A stretch of DNA of 64,000 nt from Chloroflexota bacterium (GCA_026709625.1 JAPOSR010000039.1:1-64000), one strand, 5' to 3'. Shown: positions 42,036-51,437, counted from the stretch's first letter. Notes: generated by a model not told the origin, from the letters alone. A program made the numbers and translations.

Positions 42036-43008
42036 GTGCATCCCGCAACTGGCGGGGAAAAAGACGCTGGTCATCGGCGATGTGATGCTGGATGAATACA
42101 TCACTGGCACGGCAACGCGCATGAGTCGGGAAGCGCCCGTGCCCGTGCTAGAGTTTGAATCCAGGCGCTATATCGCTGGCGGCGCTGCCAATCCGGCTGC
42201 GAATATCGTCGCGCTGGGCAGCCAAGCCATCCAGGTAGGCGTTGTTGGCGCTGACGAAGCGGGGCAGCGATTGCGGAATATCTTGGGAGTTCGCGGCATC
42301 GACAGCGGCGTGTTCACCTGCGCGGGCCGGCCGACCACAGTAAAGACCCGTATCTTGGCGCAGATGGGTCTGCGCTTCCCGCAGCAGGTTGCGCGGATTG
42401 ACACCTTGACGCGCGCGCCCATCGATGCCGAGACCGAAGCGAAGATCGGCGCATTCGTATATGGGCAGGTCAACACAGTCGATGCGGCGCTGCTGTCGCA
42501 TTATCATGGCGGCTTGCTGACCGCATCGCTGGTCGGCTCGCTGCGAAAGCTGTGCGCGGCCAACGATGTGCTGCTGACAGCCGATGTCCAGGGCGACTTC
42601 GAGATTTTCGCCGGGCTGGATGTCATCAAATGCAATGCCGACGACGCCAGGCGGGCGCTAAACCGCGACCTGGCAAGCGATGCGGATTTTGAGCGAGGCG
42701 CGCTGGACTTGCACAAACAGCTGGGCATTCGGCGGGCGACTATCATCACGCGCGGCGGCCAGGGCGCGACATGGGCAGAGGCGGGTGTGGCGGGCAAATG
42801 TCCAGCGCCGCGCATCCGCGATGTCTATGATACGGTGGGCGCGGGCGATACAGCCATCGCCACCATCACACTGGGGCTGGCGGGCGGCTTGTCGGCGCGC
42901 GATGCGGTCAGGCTCGCCAATATCGCCAGCGGCATCGTCGTCCAGCAGCTGGGCAACTATGCGCCAAGGCCTGAGCAGATGCGGCAAAGCATCATGGCGG
43001 CTCTATGA
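42016..43008 (+). CDS. PfkB-family sugar kinase, heptose-7-phosphate kinase-like (HldE N-terminal type)
   Basis: A 330-residue ribokinase-fold enzyme. LVIGDVMLDEYITGTATRMS and REAPVPVLE are the HldE/RfaE kinase opening. The catalytic motif DTVGAGDTAIATITLGLAGG closes it. It lacks the C-terminal nucleotidyltransferase half of bifunctional HldE. It lies next to a GT9 domain, so a heptose or similar sugar pathway is suggested. The ATG at 42016 follows GCAAGG, inside the end of the preceding gene. The stop overlaps the convergent VOC gene by 6 bp. Confidence 0.85.
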   Translation: MSTYLAECIPQLAGKKTLVIGDVMLDEYITGTATRMSREAPVPVLEFESRRYIAGGAANPAANIVALGSQAIQVGVVGADEAGQRLRNILGVRGIDSGVFTCAGRPTTVKTRILAQMGLRFPQQVARIDTLTRAPIDAETEAKIGAFVYGQVNTVDAALLSHYHGGLLTASLVGSLRKLCAANDVLLTADVQGDFEIFAGLDVIKCNADDARRALNRDLASDADFERGALDLHKQLGIRRATIITRGGQGATWAEAGVAGKCPAPRIRDVYDTVGAGDTAIATITLGLAGGLSARDAVRLANIASGIVVQQLGNYAPRPEQMRQSIMAAL

Positions 43009-43365
43009 CAGCAGCTGCACAAATTCGATTGTGTTGCCATCGGGGTCAGCCAGCGATGCCACCTTAGCGCCTTTGTATTCGTCAATCGGGTTGATCTCGC
43101 TGCCATGACAAGCCAAACCCCGCTGGATTGCCCGCTCGATATCGCGCACTGCAAAGCGCAGCTGCTGGCGATTCTGTTGGGCGACCACGCCGGCGATGGC
43201 ATTGGGGCAGAGCGTCAGTTCCAACGCGCCGATCTTGCCGCCATAGAATTGCTCGCCGCCGATGTGCACTGTGGCTTTCAAGCGCGCGTCAAAAACAGCA
43301 TTGTAGAAGCGCACCATCTGGCGCATATTTGTTGTCGCAATCGTCAACCCGCTTAGGCGCGCCAT
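43003..43365 (-). CDS. VOC family protein (glyoxalase/dioxygenase-like)
   Basis: A 120-residue vicinal-oxygen-chelate fold protein. LSGLTIATTNMRQMVRFYNA opens the first beta-alpha-beta-beta-beta unit. ADPDGNTIEFVQLL closes the second with a metal-ligand Glu. A resistance, isomerase or dioxygenase role cannot be separated. The ATG at 43365 follows AGGTGG and overlaps the divergent alkyltransferase-like gene's ATG in the sequence CATG. Confidence 0.8.
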   Translation of the reverse strand: MARLSGLTIATTNMRQMVRFYNAVFDARLKATVHIGGEQFYGGKIGALELTLCPNAIAGVVAQQNRQQLRFAVRDIERAIQRGLACHGSEINPIDEYKGAKVASLADPDGNTIEFVQLLS

Positions 43366-43771
43366 GTTCAATCCACCTAATCCGCAAATTTTCTTCGCCA
43401 CAGTCTGGGATATCACGCGGCAGATCCCGCCGGGCCGAGTCAGCAGCTATGGTCAGATCGCTTCCATGATCCCACCCGCCGAGTATGCTGATCCCCAGAC
43501 CATGCGGCGGCTTGCGGCGCGCTGGGTGGGCACGGCAATGCGCAAATCTCCGCACGGCATCGCGATACCCTGGCAGCGCGTCATCAACAGCCAGGGGCGC
43601 ATCAGCTTCCCGCCCGGCAGCCCACAAGCGGCGCAGCAGCAGCGACTGCTGGAAAGTGAAGGCATACAGTTTGATGGCGGCAGGGTCGATCTGCAGCGAT
43701 ATGGCTGGCAGGGACCGCCGGAAAGCTATTTGCGGGCGCGCAATCTGCTGCCACCGCGCTCTTTGACATGA
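43364..43771 (+). CDS. Alkyltransferase-like protein (MGMT fold, Trp in place of Cys)
   Basis: A 135-residue protein with the DNA-binding domain of O6-alkylguanine-DNA alkyltransferases (FFATVWDITRQIPPGRVSSY, GQIASMIPPAEYADP). The PCHRV active site reads IPWQRVINSQG, so the acceptor Cys is Trp, as in ATL proteins that flag O6-alkylguanine for nucleotide excision repair without repairing it. The start is divergent from, and overlaps, the VOC gene start. The end lies 13 bp from the convergent nucleotidyltransferase gene. Confidence 0.9.
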   Translation: MFNPPNPQIFFATVWDITRQIPPGRVSSYGQIASMIPPAEYADPQTMRRLAARWVGTAMRKSPHGIAIPWQRVINSQGRISFPPGSPQAAQQQRLLESEGIQFDGGRVDLQRYGWQGPPESYLRARNLLPPRSLT

Positions 43772-43784
43772 CGGCATTGGCCGA

Positions 43785-44858
43785 CTAGAATTGCACATAG
43801 CTGTTTTCCGCCAGTACGAAGCGATGGGCATCGGGCATGTGCGTGGCGGCGATTACCTGCGTGTTGTCGGCCAACAAGCTGCGGTCGATGCGCCCAATAA
43901 TGTTGCGGATCTGGCAATTCTTCATCACAATGCTGGCTTCAATCTCGCTGCCAGCCACCACCACATTGTCGCCCAGCGATGTATACGGACCGACATAGCT
44001 GTCGCTGATGACCGTGTCTGCGCCAATGATGACCGGACCGCGGATGACGCTGTTGATGATGCGGCTGTTGGGGCCGATCAAAACGCGATGAGAAACTTCG
44101 CTGTCGCCTTCGATCTGTTCGCTGTTTTCGGGCGTGGGCGTATACGGCAGCGCTTCCAGCACCAATTGGTTTGCCATGATGATGGCGTCTGGCTTGCCCG
44201 CGTCGATCCACCAGCCGTTTAATTCGTAAGACTGGACTGGATAACCGTCGCTGACGAGCATCTGGATGGCATCCGTAATTTCCAGTTCATTGCGACCCGA
44301 CGGTTTGATGCGCTTGATAGCGTCAAAAACAGATGATCGAAAGAGATAAACGCCGGCGATAGCCAAATCGGAGGGTGGCTGCTGCGGTTTTTCGACCACG
44401 CGCACAATGCGCCCGTTTTCGATCTCGGCGATGCCAAAGCGGGTCGGGTCAGGCACTTTGCCCAGAACTACAGCGGCTTCGTTGTCTGAGGCGGCGAAAC
44501 CAGTCAGCAGGCTGGTCATTTTGTCTTGGAAGATATTGTCGCCAAGGAAGACCGTAAATGGCTCGTCGCCGACGAATTCCTGGCAAAGGGCTGTCGCATG
44601 CGCCAAGCCACGCTGCTCGTCCTGGACGATGTAGCTGATCGTCACGCCCAGTCCGCTGCCATCGCCCAGGTTGGAAACAAGCGGCGAATCGAGATTGTTG
44701 ACGACAATGCCAATATCAAGCAAGTCAGCCTCTTTGAGCGCGTCTATGGCATAACTGATCAGCCAGCGGTTGGCGACCGGCACCAGCGACTTCGGCATCG
44801 TCAAGGTAACGGGGCGCAGGCGCGTGCCCTGTCCCGCCGCAAGTATGAGCGCTTTCAT
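43785..44858 (-). CDS. Sugar-1-phosphate nucleotidyltransferase (RmlA long form/GlmU-like)
   Basis: A 357-residue enzyme making an NDP-sugar. N-terminal signature LILAAGQGTRLRPVTLTMPK, with VFLGDNIFQDKM and VEKPQQPPSDLAIAGVYLF. The C-terminal third is a left-handed beta helix (IINSVIRGPVIIGADTVI, YVGPYTSLGDNVVVAGSE) as in StrD-type dTTP:glucose-1-phosphate enzymes. The ATG at 44858 has GGAG about 8 bp upstream. It may supply the neighbouring glycan operon, but lies on the opposite strand. Confidence 0.87.
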   Translation of the reverse strand: MKALILAAGQGTRLRPVTLTMPKSLVPVANRWLISYAIDALKEADLLDIGIVVNNLDSPLVSNLGDGSGLGVTISYIVQDEQRGLAHATALCQEFVGDEPFTVFLGDNIFQDKMTSLLTGFAASDNEAAVVLGKVPDPTRFGIAEIENGRIVRVVEKPQQPPSDLAIAGVYLFRSSVFDAIKRIKPSGRNELEITDAIQMLVSDGYPVQSYELNGWWIDAGKPDAIIMANQLVLEALPYTPTPENSEQIEGDSEVSHRVLIGPNSRIINSVIRGPVIIGADTVISDSYVGPYTSLGDNVVVAGSEIEASIVMKNCQIRNIIGRIDRSLLADNTQVIAATHMPDAHRFVLAENSYVQF

Positions 44859-44940
44859 CAAGTTTCTCCCTGGTTTGCGCCGATGATGAGGCTGCCAGCA
44901 TACTAGCAGAGCTTGCCAGAATGCGACAGGCGCAGGCGGG

Positions 44941-45678
44941 TTAGCTGCGTTGGCGCAAGACTTCGAAAGCGATGGCGGCAACCGCGCTAACCGTGCCCAG
45001 CGAGGCCGAAAACTCGCGCCCATAAGGGATGCGCAGCTGCATATCGGCGCGCTGCGACAAAGAGCGAGGCAAGCCGCGGCGCTCGCCGCCAATCAGCAAA
45101 AAAAGCGGCTGGGTCAGGTCGGCGGCGAAAAGCGATGTCGACTCGGCGGCATTGGCTGCCTGCGCAACAGCCAAACCTCGCGCGCGGAAAAATTGGGCGG
45201 CTGCGGCGGCATGTTGAGCAATCGCGACGGGGATTCGTTCGCTGGCGCCGGCGCTGGCACGCCCGACAATGGCGCTGGCGCTGGTCCAGTTGCGCGGTCG
45301 GAGGACCAAACCATGCGCGCCAGCCGCATACAAAGCGCGGATCGCCCCACCAAAGTTGTACGGGTCTTCGATGCCATCCAACATAACGATGAAAGCGGCT
45401 GAGTCGGCTTCTAGCAGTCTGTCCAGCGAAACAAAGCGGCGCTCGCCCACCAGAGCCACGATACCGCCATGACTTGCTCCGTCTGCCATGCTGTCAATGT
45501 CGGCGCGTGGACGGTAGGCCACGGAGATGCCCGCTGCAACCGCTTGGCGAGCCAACTGGCTCATGCGCCAGTCGTAGCGCTTGCCCTCGTCCAGAAGCAA
45601 CTGATGGATGGTCCGCGAACCGGTCGCCAGCGCCGCCTGGATGGACAACCACCCTTCCAGCAGCGTCTCTGCCGACAT
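44941..45678 (-). CDS. TrmH-family RNA 2'-O-methyltransferase (SpoU)
   Basis: A 245-residue methylase of the SPOUT class, RlmB-like. It has an N-terminal substrate-binding domain (LEGWLSIQAALATGSRTIHQ) and the trefoil-knot catalytic domain: LDGIEDPYNFGGAIRALYAA, GGERRGLPRSL and LRIPYGREFSASLGTVSAVA. Start ATG overlaps the mazG stop as TGATG with GGAGAA just upstream. Target (23S rRNA G2251 or a tRNA) not determined. Confidence 0.88.
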   Translation of the reverse strand: MSAETLLEGWLSIQAALATGSRTIHQLLLDEGKRYDWRMSQLARQAVAAGISVAYRPRADIDSMADGASHGGIVALVGERRFVSLDRLLEADSAAFIVMLDGIEDPYNFGGAIRALYAAGAHGLVLRPRNWTSASAIVGRASAGASERIPVAIAQHAAAAAQFFRARGLAVAQAANAAESTSLFAADLTQPLFLLIGGERRGLPRSLSQRADMQLRIPYGREFSASLGTVSAVAAIAFEVLRQRS

Positions 45679-47114
45679 CACTTCTCCAACTGTTTGGCTT
45701 GCTGCCACCAGGCTTCCAACTGAGCGAGCGACATGTCCGAAAGCGCTAGTCCCCGCGCCAAAGCCTGCTCTTCCACATAGCGAAAACGCTGGTAGAACTT
45801 GGCGTTGATTGAGCGCATCAGGCTTTCGGGGTCATCCACGCCCAGCCAGCGCAGCCAATTCGCCAGCACAAAGATCAAGTCACCGATTTCGAGCGCGCGC
45901 GCCGCATCACTTTCAGCAGAAAATATCTCGCCCCATTCTTCATGGGCTTTAGCGATGACGCCTTGAACATCTTCCCAATCGAAACCGACCTTGGCGACGC
46001 GAGCCGAATAGCGATACGCCACCAGCAGCGCCGGCGCCATCTTGGGGATGCCATCAAGGATCGAGCGGCTGCTGCCGGCCAGCGTGGCTTTTTCGGCGCG
46101 CTTGATGTCTTCCCAGTTGCGCGCGACCTTGTCGCTGTCGCCCGCGACCTCGACATCGGCGTAGATATGCGGGTGGCGGCGAATCAGCTTTTGATTCAGC
46201 TGACGCAGCACATCAGCCATCTGGAATTCGCCTTCGTCAACCGCAATCTGCGTGTGCAGCGCGATTTGCAGCAGCAGGTCGCCCATTTCTTCGCATAGCG
46301 CGGCGGGATCGGATGTGTCTAGCGCCTCCAGCATTTCATAGGCTTCTTCGATCAAAAAAGGGCGCAGCGACTGGTGAGTCTGCTTGCGGTCCCAAGGGCA
46401 GCCAGCGGGCGAGCGCAACTGAGCGATGATATTTTGCAAAGATTGAAAACTGCTGAGCGCGTCCAACTGTGGCAAAAAGAGAGCGGTCATAACGCCTATA
46501 TGCGGGCTGCGGTCAATTTCGTACAAGGGCAGCGCCTCCACCAGCGCCGCGTCGGTGCCGGCAGCGTGCAAGAGCTTGACCGGGAAAGTATCTGGATACT
46601 GGTTCATCAAGGTCAGTTTAAGATCGGAAGCGACGCCACGGCTGTAGACTTGCGCCAGCAGCGCCGGCAAGGCCGGGTTGGTGAGCGGGTGATATGCCGC
46701 GGCGATTTCCAGCGCATCCAAGATCTGCAAGCCATCCAGCGCGTCGATCTGCAACTGCGCCAGACAAGGCTCGATAAAGCTCAGCCCGTGTATGATTTCG
46801 ACTGGCAGATTCGCTTGCGCAGCGAGTGGCAGCAGGCGTGTGACGGTCGCTTCGCCAACCAACGGGTCGCCAGGCACAGCATAGACGGGCGATTCGCCGC
46901 GCCGCGCCGCATCCAGCAGCCGCGCTGTGATCTGGGCATAGACATCATCAAAGCGGCTGTGGGCTTCGTAAATATCGTCAAAGCTGATGTATTGCTCGGT
47001 GGTTGGCAGTTCGGCAACTGCGGGATGCCGATTCGTGCGCAGGTAGAGCGCGTCGGCGTCTTGCAAGGCACGCCAAGCACGGCGAGTCAGGTGCTCAGCA
47101 GAGCCTGGCCCCAA
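45678..47114 (-). CDS. mazG: MazG nucleotide pyrophosphohydrolase with N-terminal tetrapyrrole-methylase-like domain
   Basis: Removes pyrophosphate from non-canonical NTPs. At least 478 residues: an N-terminal TP-methylase domain (GPGSAEHLTRRAWRALQDAD, VYAVPGDPLVGEATVTRLLP) as in YabN, then two MazG units (CPWDRKQTHQSLRPFLIEEA, EEMGDLLLQIALHTQ, NWEDIKRAEKA; later KVGFDWEDVQGVIAKAHEEW). The TTG at 47114 falls within the conserved VGLGPGS loop, so the real start must be upstream. The frame is open there (KITIVGLGPG) but contains no ATG, GTG or TTG before reaching rpsI. The last codon is coupled to the methylase gene. Confidence 0.85.
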   Translation of the reverse strand: MGPGSAEHLTRRAWRALQDADALYLRTNRHPAVAELPTTEQYISFDDIYEAHSRFDDVYAQITARLLDAARRGESPVYAVPGDPLVGEATVTRLLPLAAQANLPVEIIHGLSFIEPCLAQLQIDALDGLQILDALEIAAAYHPLTNPALPALLAQVYSRGVASDLKLTLMNQYPDTFPVKLLHAAGTDAALVEALPLYEIDRSPHIGVMTALFLPQLDALSSFQSLQNIIAQLRSPAGCPWDRKQTHQSLRPFLIEEAYEMLEALDTSDPAALCEEMGDLLLQIALHTQIAVDEGEFQMADVLRQLNQKLIRRHPHIYADVEVAGDSDKVARNWEDIKRAEKATLAGSSRSILDGIPKMAPALLVAYRYSARVAKVGFDWEDVQGVIAKAHEEWGEIFSAESDAARALEIGDLIFVLANWLRWLGVDDPESLMRSINAKFYQRFRYVEEQALARGLALSDMSLAQLEAWWQQAKQLEK

Positions 47115-47212
47115 ACCGACAATCGTTATTTTTGCGCGGCTGGAGATGACGCAGTCCTTTTTCTCGCCGATGAATCGAGCGTCTGCGCAGGGCGTCTGGC
47201 TGCGCTGGCGAG

Positions 47213-47608
47213 CTAGCGCTTGGTATAAGTAGGCGCTTTGCGGGCGCGCTTCAAGCCAGGCTTTTTGCGCTCTTTGACGCGGGCATCGCGCGAAAGAAAG
47301 CCCTCGCGCTTCAAGGCGCCGCGCAGGTCAGGGTCGATCTTTTCCAGCGCGCGCGCCACGCCCAGCAAGATAGCATCTCGCTGCCCGGTGATGCCGCCGC
47401 CACTGACATGCACGGTGACATCATAGCTGCGCTCTTGTCCAATATGCGTCAGAGGTGCCAGGCAGACCAGCATATCGCCAAAGCGAGGCAAGTAATCCTC
47501 GCCTGCCTTGCCATTGATGATAAAACGGCCGGTGCCGCCCGGAAAGAGCCGCACGCGCGCCGATGCCGATTTGCGCCGCCCGATGCCTTCGTAGTATTGT
47601 GCTGACAT
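47213..47608 (-). CDS. rpsI: Small subunit ribosomal protein S9
   Basis: 131 residues. YEGIGRRKSASARVRLFPGG at the N-terminus and the basic tail RVKERKKPGLKRARKAPTYT ending KR are the S9 signatures; the C-terminal Arg contacts P-site tRNA. It ends the truA-rplM-rpsI tail of the cluster and lies 22 bp after rplM. Confidence 0.97.
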   Translation of the reverse strand: MSAQYYEGIGRRKSASARVRLFPGGTGRFIINGKAGEDYLPRFGDMLVCLAPLTHIGQERSYDVTVHVSGGGITGQRDAILLGVARALEKIDPDLRGALKREGFLSRDARVKERKKPGLKRARKAPTYTKR

Positions 47609-47630
47609 GATGGTCTCCTTGCCGGCTCGC

Positions 47631-48077
47631 CTAGAGCTCGAGCATTTGCGGCTGCTGAGCCTGGTGCGGATGGTCAGCGCCGGCGTATATCTTGAGTTTG
47701 CGGTACATCTGCCTGCCCAGAGGCCCCTTGGGCAGCATGCCTTTGATAGCGAATTGCAGCGCGCGGGTGGGAAAGCGGCTCATCAGCTCGCGCAAGGTCA
47801 TTTGTTTCAAACCGCCAGGATAGCCAGAATGACGATAATAGATCTTCTGATCGAGACGTTTGCCAGTGACATGGATTTTGTCGGCATTGACGATGATGAC
47901 ATAATCGCCCGTATCCAAATGCGGGGTGAAATAGGGTTTATGCTTGCCGCGCAAGATGGGCGCGACCTTGGATGCGAGGCGGCCGAGCGTCATGCCGCGG
48001 GCGTCAATCACGAACCAGCGGCGCTCAATATCAGCCGGTTTTGTCGCGTGTGTCTTTTGAATTGCTTGCTTCATCAT
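47631..48077 (-). CDS. rplM: Large subunit ribosomal protein L13
   Basis: 148 residues, typical for L13. [20 protein letters not shown] and the closing [16 protein letters not shown] match. Two adjacent ATG codons; GGAGGAACA is close to either (48077 or 48074). The start lies inside the end of truA (47-bp overlap). Confidence 0.97.
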   Translation of the reverse strand: MMKQAIQKTHATKPADIERRWFVIDARGMTLGRLASKVAPILRGKHKPYFTPHLDTGDYVIIVNADKIHVTGKRLDQKIYYRHSGYPGGLKQMTLRELMSRFPTRALQFAIKGMLPKGPLGRQMYRKLKIYAGADHPHQAQQPQMLEL

Positions 48078-48897
48078 TGTTCCTCCAGCGATGCGCCGAC
48101 TCTGCTTTTGCGCTCTCGCCCCTTGCTGTTTCCCAAATACCAGGCGGATAACCCACCGCTTCCAGTGTCAAACCCTGTGGCGGAGCCAAGCGCTTGGCTC
48201 GCTGTAGGTCGCGGCTGTTCAAGATGGCTGCGAACTCCTTCACTGTCAGCCTGCCTCTGCCCACCATCACCAGCGTCCCGACCAAACGGCGCACCATGTG
48301 ATACAAGAAAGCGGTGCCGCGGATGCGATATGTCCAGATTTCGCCATCTTCCTCTGCCACTTTGCTCCAGCGCGACATATAAACGTTGCGAATCGTGTTG
48401 ATGCTGCCAGCCTGCGGCGGCCTGCCAAAAGTGGCAAAGTCGCGCTCGCCCAGGCAGTGTTCCGCCGCCGCTTGCATCCTCGCCATGTCCAGTTCCACCC
48501 CAGCCAACTGCCATTCGTAGCGCGCCGTCAAGGGGCTGCGAGCCCCAGCCGTTCTGATTCGGTAGGCATATTGCCGCCAGAGCGCATCGTAGCGCGGGTG
48601 AAAATCCGGGGCGCTCCAACAGCTTTGCAAGGCGATGTCCAGTGGCAGCTGCGAATTCATCGCTCGCTGCAAATCAGACTCGCTGTGCCGCCAAGCCATA
48701 TCAAAGGCGATGACTTGCCCGGCCGCATGCACGCCTGCATCCGTTCGCCCCGCCGCCACAATCGTCACATCCCGTCCACATAACCTGCTCAGCGCCGTCT
48801 CGACCGCTGCCTGGATGCTTGGCGCTGGCGCGGGCTGTCGCTGGAAGCCTTGGTAGGCTGTGCCGTCATAGGCAAGCAGCGCCCCGTAACGGGTCAT
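48031..48897 (-). CDS. truA: tRNA pseudouridine(38-40) synthase
   Basis: 288 residues. [19 protein letters not shown], the catalytic Asp in [18 protein letters not shown] and the closing [20 protein letters not shown] identify TruA, which modifies the anticodon stem-loop of several tRNAs. The ATG at 48897 lies 15 bp after rplQ's stop; a TTG at 48915 overlapping that stop is an alternative. The C-terminal tail ([20 protein letters not shown]) overlaps rplM. Confidence 0.93.
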   Translation of the reverse strand: MTRYGALLAYDGTAYQGFQRQPAPAPSIQAAVETALSRLCGRDVTIVAAGRTDAGVHAAGQVIAFDMAWRHSESDLQRAMNSQLPLDIALQSCWSAPDFHPRYDALWRQYAYRIRTAGARSPLTARYEWQLAGVELDMARMQAAAEHCLGERDFATFGRPPQAGSINTIRNVYMSRWSKVAEEDGEIWTYRIRGTAFLYHMVRRLVGTLVMVGRGRLTVKEFAAILNSRDLQRAKRLAPPQGLTLEAVGYPPGIWETARGESAKAESAHRWRNNDEASNSKDTRDKTG

Positions 48898-48911
48898 CAA
48901 TTGTCGATAGC

Positions 48912-49319
48912 TCAATCCTCGTCTGCGTAATCAACCAGCTCAATCAAAGCCATTTCGGCATTATCTCCTTTGCGCGGACCCAGCTTCAATATGCGCGTGT
49001 AGCCGCCGGGACGATCGGCATACAAAGGCGCGAGCTCGTCAAACACCTTGCCGACCAGCACGCGGTCATTGTTCAGCCGGCGAGCCACCTGGCGGCGCGC
49101 ATGCACGGCGATCAGGTCATCGCCACGCGCTTCTGCCCGCGCCAGTCCGCGTTTGGCAATGGTGATCAGCCGCTCGGCGTGGCCCTGCACAAACTTGGCT
49201 TTGTGAAAGGTCGTGCGGATGCGTCCGCGCTTGAGCAGCGCAGTAGCCAGGTTCATGCGCAGCGCCTTGCGGTGACTGCTGCTGCGATTAAGTTTTTTGC
49301 CGTGATGTCGGTGTCGCAT
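48912..49319 (-). CDS. rplQ: Large subunit ribosomal protein L17
   Basis: 135 residues. [20 protein letters not shown] and [20 protein letters not shown] are the L17 signatures. It starts 20 bp after rpoA, as in most alpha operons. Confidence 0.97.
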   Translation of the reverse strand: MRHRHHGKKLNRSSSHRKALRMNLATALLKRGRIRTTFHKAKFVQGHAERLITIAKRGLARAEARGDDLIAVHARRQVARRLNNDRVLVGKVFDELAPLYADRPGGYTRILKLGPRKGDNAEMALIELVDYADED

Positions 49320-49339
49320 GTCCGCGCCTCGCTAGTCGC

Positions 49340-50362
49340 TTATTCTGCCCGATCGAGGGGCCAATAGTTCTTTTCCGCCAGCTTCTCGGTCAGCTCGTCC
49401 AGCGACTTTTCGCCAAAATTGCGGATAGCGAGCATGGCGTCTGGTCCGCGATGCAGCAGATCCAGCACATCGCCCACCGAAGTCACGCCAGTGCGCTTGA
49501 GCGAATTAAAAACGCGCACGCTCAAATCCAGCTCCTCAATCGGCTTGTCATACAGTGGCGGGTAGGTCGGTTCGTCGTCGATTGGCGCGGGCAGCTCAAT
49601 GGCTTGGAACCATTCTTCGTCGACGCCAGCGACGACCTTGAGATGGTGCATCATAATCTGCGCCGCTTGCGCCAACGCTTCCTGCGGGCGGATGGTGCCG
49701 TCAGTCCAAAGCTCAAGCACCAGGCGGTCGTAGTTGGTGCGCTGGCCGACGCGAGCGCGCTCGACCTCGAAGTTGACACGCTTGATCGGGCTGAAGATGG
49801 CATCGACAGGCAGCTCGCCGATTGGCAATCGTCCCCGGTCCTCAGCTGGGCTGAAGCCGCGCCCGCTGCCCACCTCAAATTCCATTTCAATGTGGGCATC
49901 GCGGTCATCGACCGTGAACAAATAGAGGCTGGGGTTTTCGATCTGCACTTCGGGCGGCGCAGCGATGTCGCCAGCTGTGACAGTGCCTTCCGCGCCACGG
50001 TGTTCCAGCCGCATGCGCGAGCTTTCAACGCCGTGCAGCACCAGCCGCAGCTGCTTGAGCTGCAAGATGAGCTGCGTCATATCTTCCCGCACGCCGGGTA
50101 TCTTGGAAAATTCGTGATTCACATCGGATACGCGCACACTGGTTATCGATGCGCCGGGCAACGACGACAGCAAAACACGCCGCAAGCCATTGCCGAGCGT
50201 CAAGCCATAGCCGCTTTCCAAAGGCCCGATGACAAAACGCCCATAGTCGCGCGTGGGGTGTTCACACTCGATTCGGTGTGGCAGCACCATGTTGGCGGTT
50301 ACAGAGCTGACCTCAGCGACCGCCGCCGGCCCAAAATCTGACGAAGTTGCAGGAAACACCAT
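49340..50362 (-). CDS. rpoA: RNA polymerase alpha subunit
   Basis: 340 residues. The N-terminal assembly domain has GRFVIGPLESGYGLTLGNGL and RRVLLSSLPGASITSVRVSD. The C-terminal domain that contacts UP elements and activators has NSLKRTGVTSVGDVLDLLHR and AIRNFGEKSLDELTEKL. The first 25 residues (MVFPATSSDFGPAAVAEVSS) are unusual ahead of the core; an ATG at MVLPHRI is an alternative start. rpsD, which usually precedes rpoA, is absent. Confidence 0.97.
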   Translation of the reverse strand: MVFPATSSDFGPAAVAEVSSVTANMVLPHRIECEHPTRDYGRFVIGPLESGYGLTLGNGLRRVLLSSLPGASITSVRVSDVNHEFSKIPGVREDMTQLILQLKQLRLVLHGVESSRMRLEHRGAEGTVTAGDIAAPPEVQIENPSLYLFTVDDRDAHIEMEFEVGSGRGFSPAEDRGRLPIGELPVDAIFSPIKRVNFEVERARVGQRTNYDRLVLELWTDGTIRPQEALAQAAQIMMHHLKVVAGVDEEWFQAIELPAPIDDEPTYPPLYDKPIEELDLSVRVFNSLKRTGVTSVGDVLDLLHRGPDAMLAIRNFGEKSLDELTEKLAEKNYWPLDRAE

Positions 50363-50383
50363 AGAGTCGTTAAGTCCTTTCGG

Positions 50384-50782
50384 CTAGACGCGCCGCCGTT
50401 TGGGCGGCCGCACGCCATTGTGCGGCACGGGAGTCACATCGCTGATCGAGCGGACCTTCAAGCCACTCTGCTGGATGGAACGAATGGCTGCTTCGCGGCC
50501 TGGACCAGGCCCCTTGACAAAGATATCAACCTCTTTCATGCCGTGCTGCTGCGAGTTGGCAGCGGCTGTTTCGGCAGCCATGCGTGCCGCATACGGTGTA
50601 TTCTTGCGGCTGCCAGTGAAACCGGATGTGCCAGCGCTCGCCCAGGTGATGACATTCCCGGACTGGTCGGTCATGGAAATGATGGTGTTGTTGAAGGTCG
50701 CATAGATGTGCGCCTGCCCATACGGGATATTTTTGTAGACCCGCCGGCCAGCGCTGCGGCCAGCTCTTCTTGCTCTTGCCAT
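50384..50782 (-). CDS. rpsK: Small subunit ribosomal protein S11
   Basis: 132 residues. [20 protein letters not shown] and [13 protein letters not shown] [20 protein letters not shown] identify S11. GGAG lies 7 bp before the ATG. Confidence 0.97.
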   Translation of the reverse strand: MARARRAGRSAGRRVYKNIPYGQAHIYATFNNTIISMTDQSGNVITWASAGTSGFTGSRKNTPYAARMAAETAAANSQQHGMKEVDIFVKGPGPGREAAIRSIQQSGLKVRSISDVTPVPHNGVRPPKRRRV

Positions 50783-50904
50783 GCGGCTGCTCCAAATTGC
50801 CTAATCGTTACTCGTCCGGTTCGTCTTTCAACGTGTCAAAGTGAATATTGCGCAAAAGGCGCGCAAATGATCAGCGCCCACCGCCTGATGCGCTCGGCGA
50901 ATCG

Positions 50905-51291
50905 CTACTTTTTTGTCGCTCCGCGCCGCCGTCCGCGCCCTGCGACTGTTTGCTTTTTGCCGCGCCGCGTCCGTCCATTGGTGCGCGTCCGCTGGCCCCG
51001 CGCGGGCAGCCGCCGCCGATGCCGCAAGCCGCGATACGAGTTTATCTCCATCAAGCGTTTGATATTAAGCTGGGTCTGCCGGCGCAGGTCGCCTTCGGTC
51101 GTCAAGCTGACGATCAATTCACGCAGACGCTGCACTTCGCTTTCACTGAGATCGCGCACACGCGTACTGTGATTGATGCCCGCGCTGTCCAAGAGGCGCT
51201 GGCTTGTCGACCGGCCAATACCATAGATATAGGTCAAACCAATGACGACTCGCTTGTCACGTGGCAAGTCTACTCCTTCAATTCTCGCCAT
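50905..51291 (-). CDS. rpsM: Small subunit ribosomal protein S13
   Basis: 128 residues. [40 protein letters not shown] and a basic tail are typical of S13. The 122-bp gap to rpsK (50783-50904) holds no gene; only weak promoter-like boxes were seen there. Confidence 0.97.
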   Translation of the reverse strand: MARIEGVDLPRDKRVVIGLTYIYGIGRSTSQRLLDSAGINHSTRVRDLSESEVQRLRELIVSLTTEGDLRRQTQLNIKRLMEINSYRGLRHRRRLPARGQRTRTNGRTRRGKKQTVAGRGRRRGATKK

Positions 51292-51323
51292 GGATCTGTC
51301 TCCTGGTTAGCTTTGGGCTAGCT

Positions 51324-51437
51324 CTAGCCCTGCCTTTGCTTGTGCTTGGGATTTTCACAGATGATCATGATGCGGCCCTTGCGCTTGATGACACGGCATT
51401 TCGGACAGCGCCGCGTGACACTAGCTGATACTTTCAT
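51324..51437 (-). CDS. rpmJ: Large subunit ribosomal protein L36
   Basis: 37 residues: [20 protein letters not shown], then zinc-ribbon Cys and His ([11 protein letters not shown]). It is of the zinc-binding C+ type. The ATG at 51437 follows TGAGGAACAGCC. infA, which usually lies just upstream, is absent. Confidence 0.95.
   Translation of the reverse strand: MKVSASVTRRCPKCRVIKRKGRIMIICENPKHKQRQG

Noticed and set aside
50783..50904. Possible hidden rpsD or infA in the gap between rpsK and rpsM
   Set aside because: The gap is 122 bp and no S4 or IF1 motif occurs in any frame; the genes must lie elsewhere.
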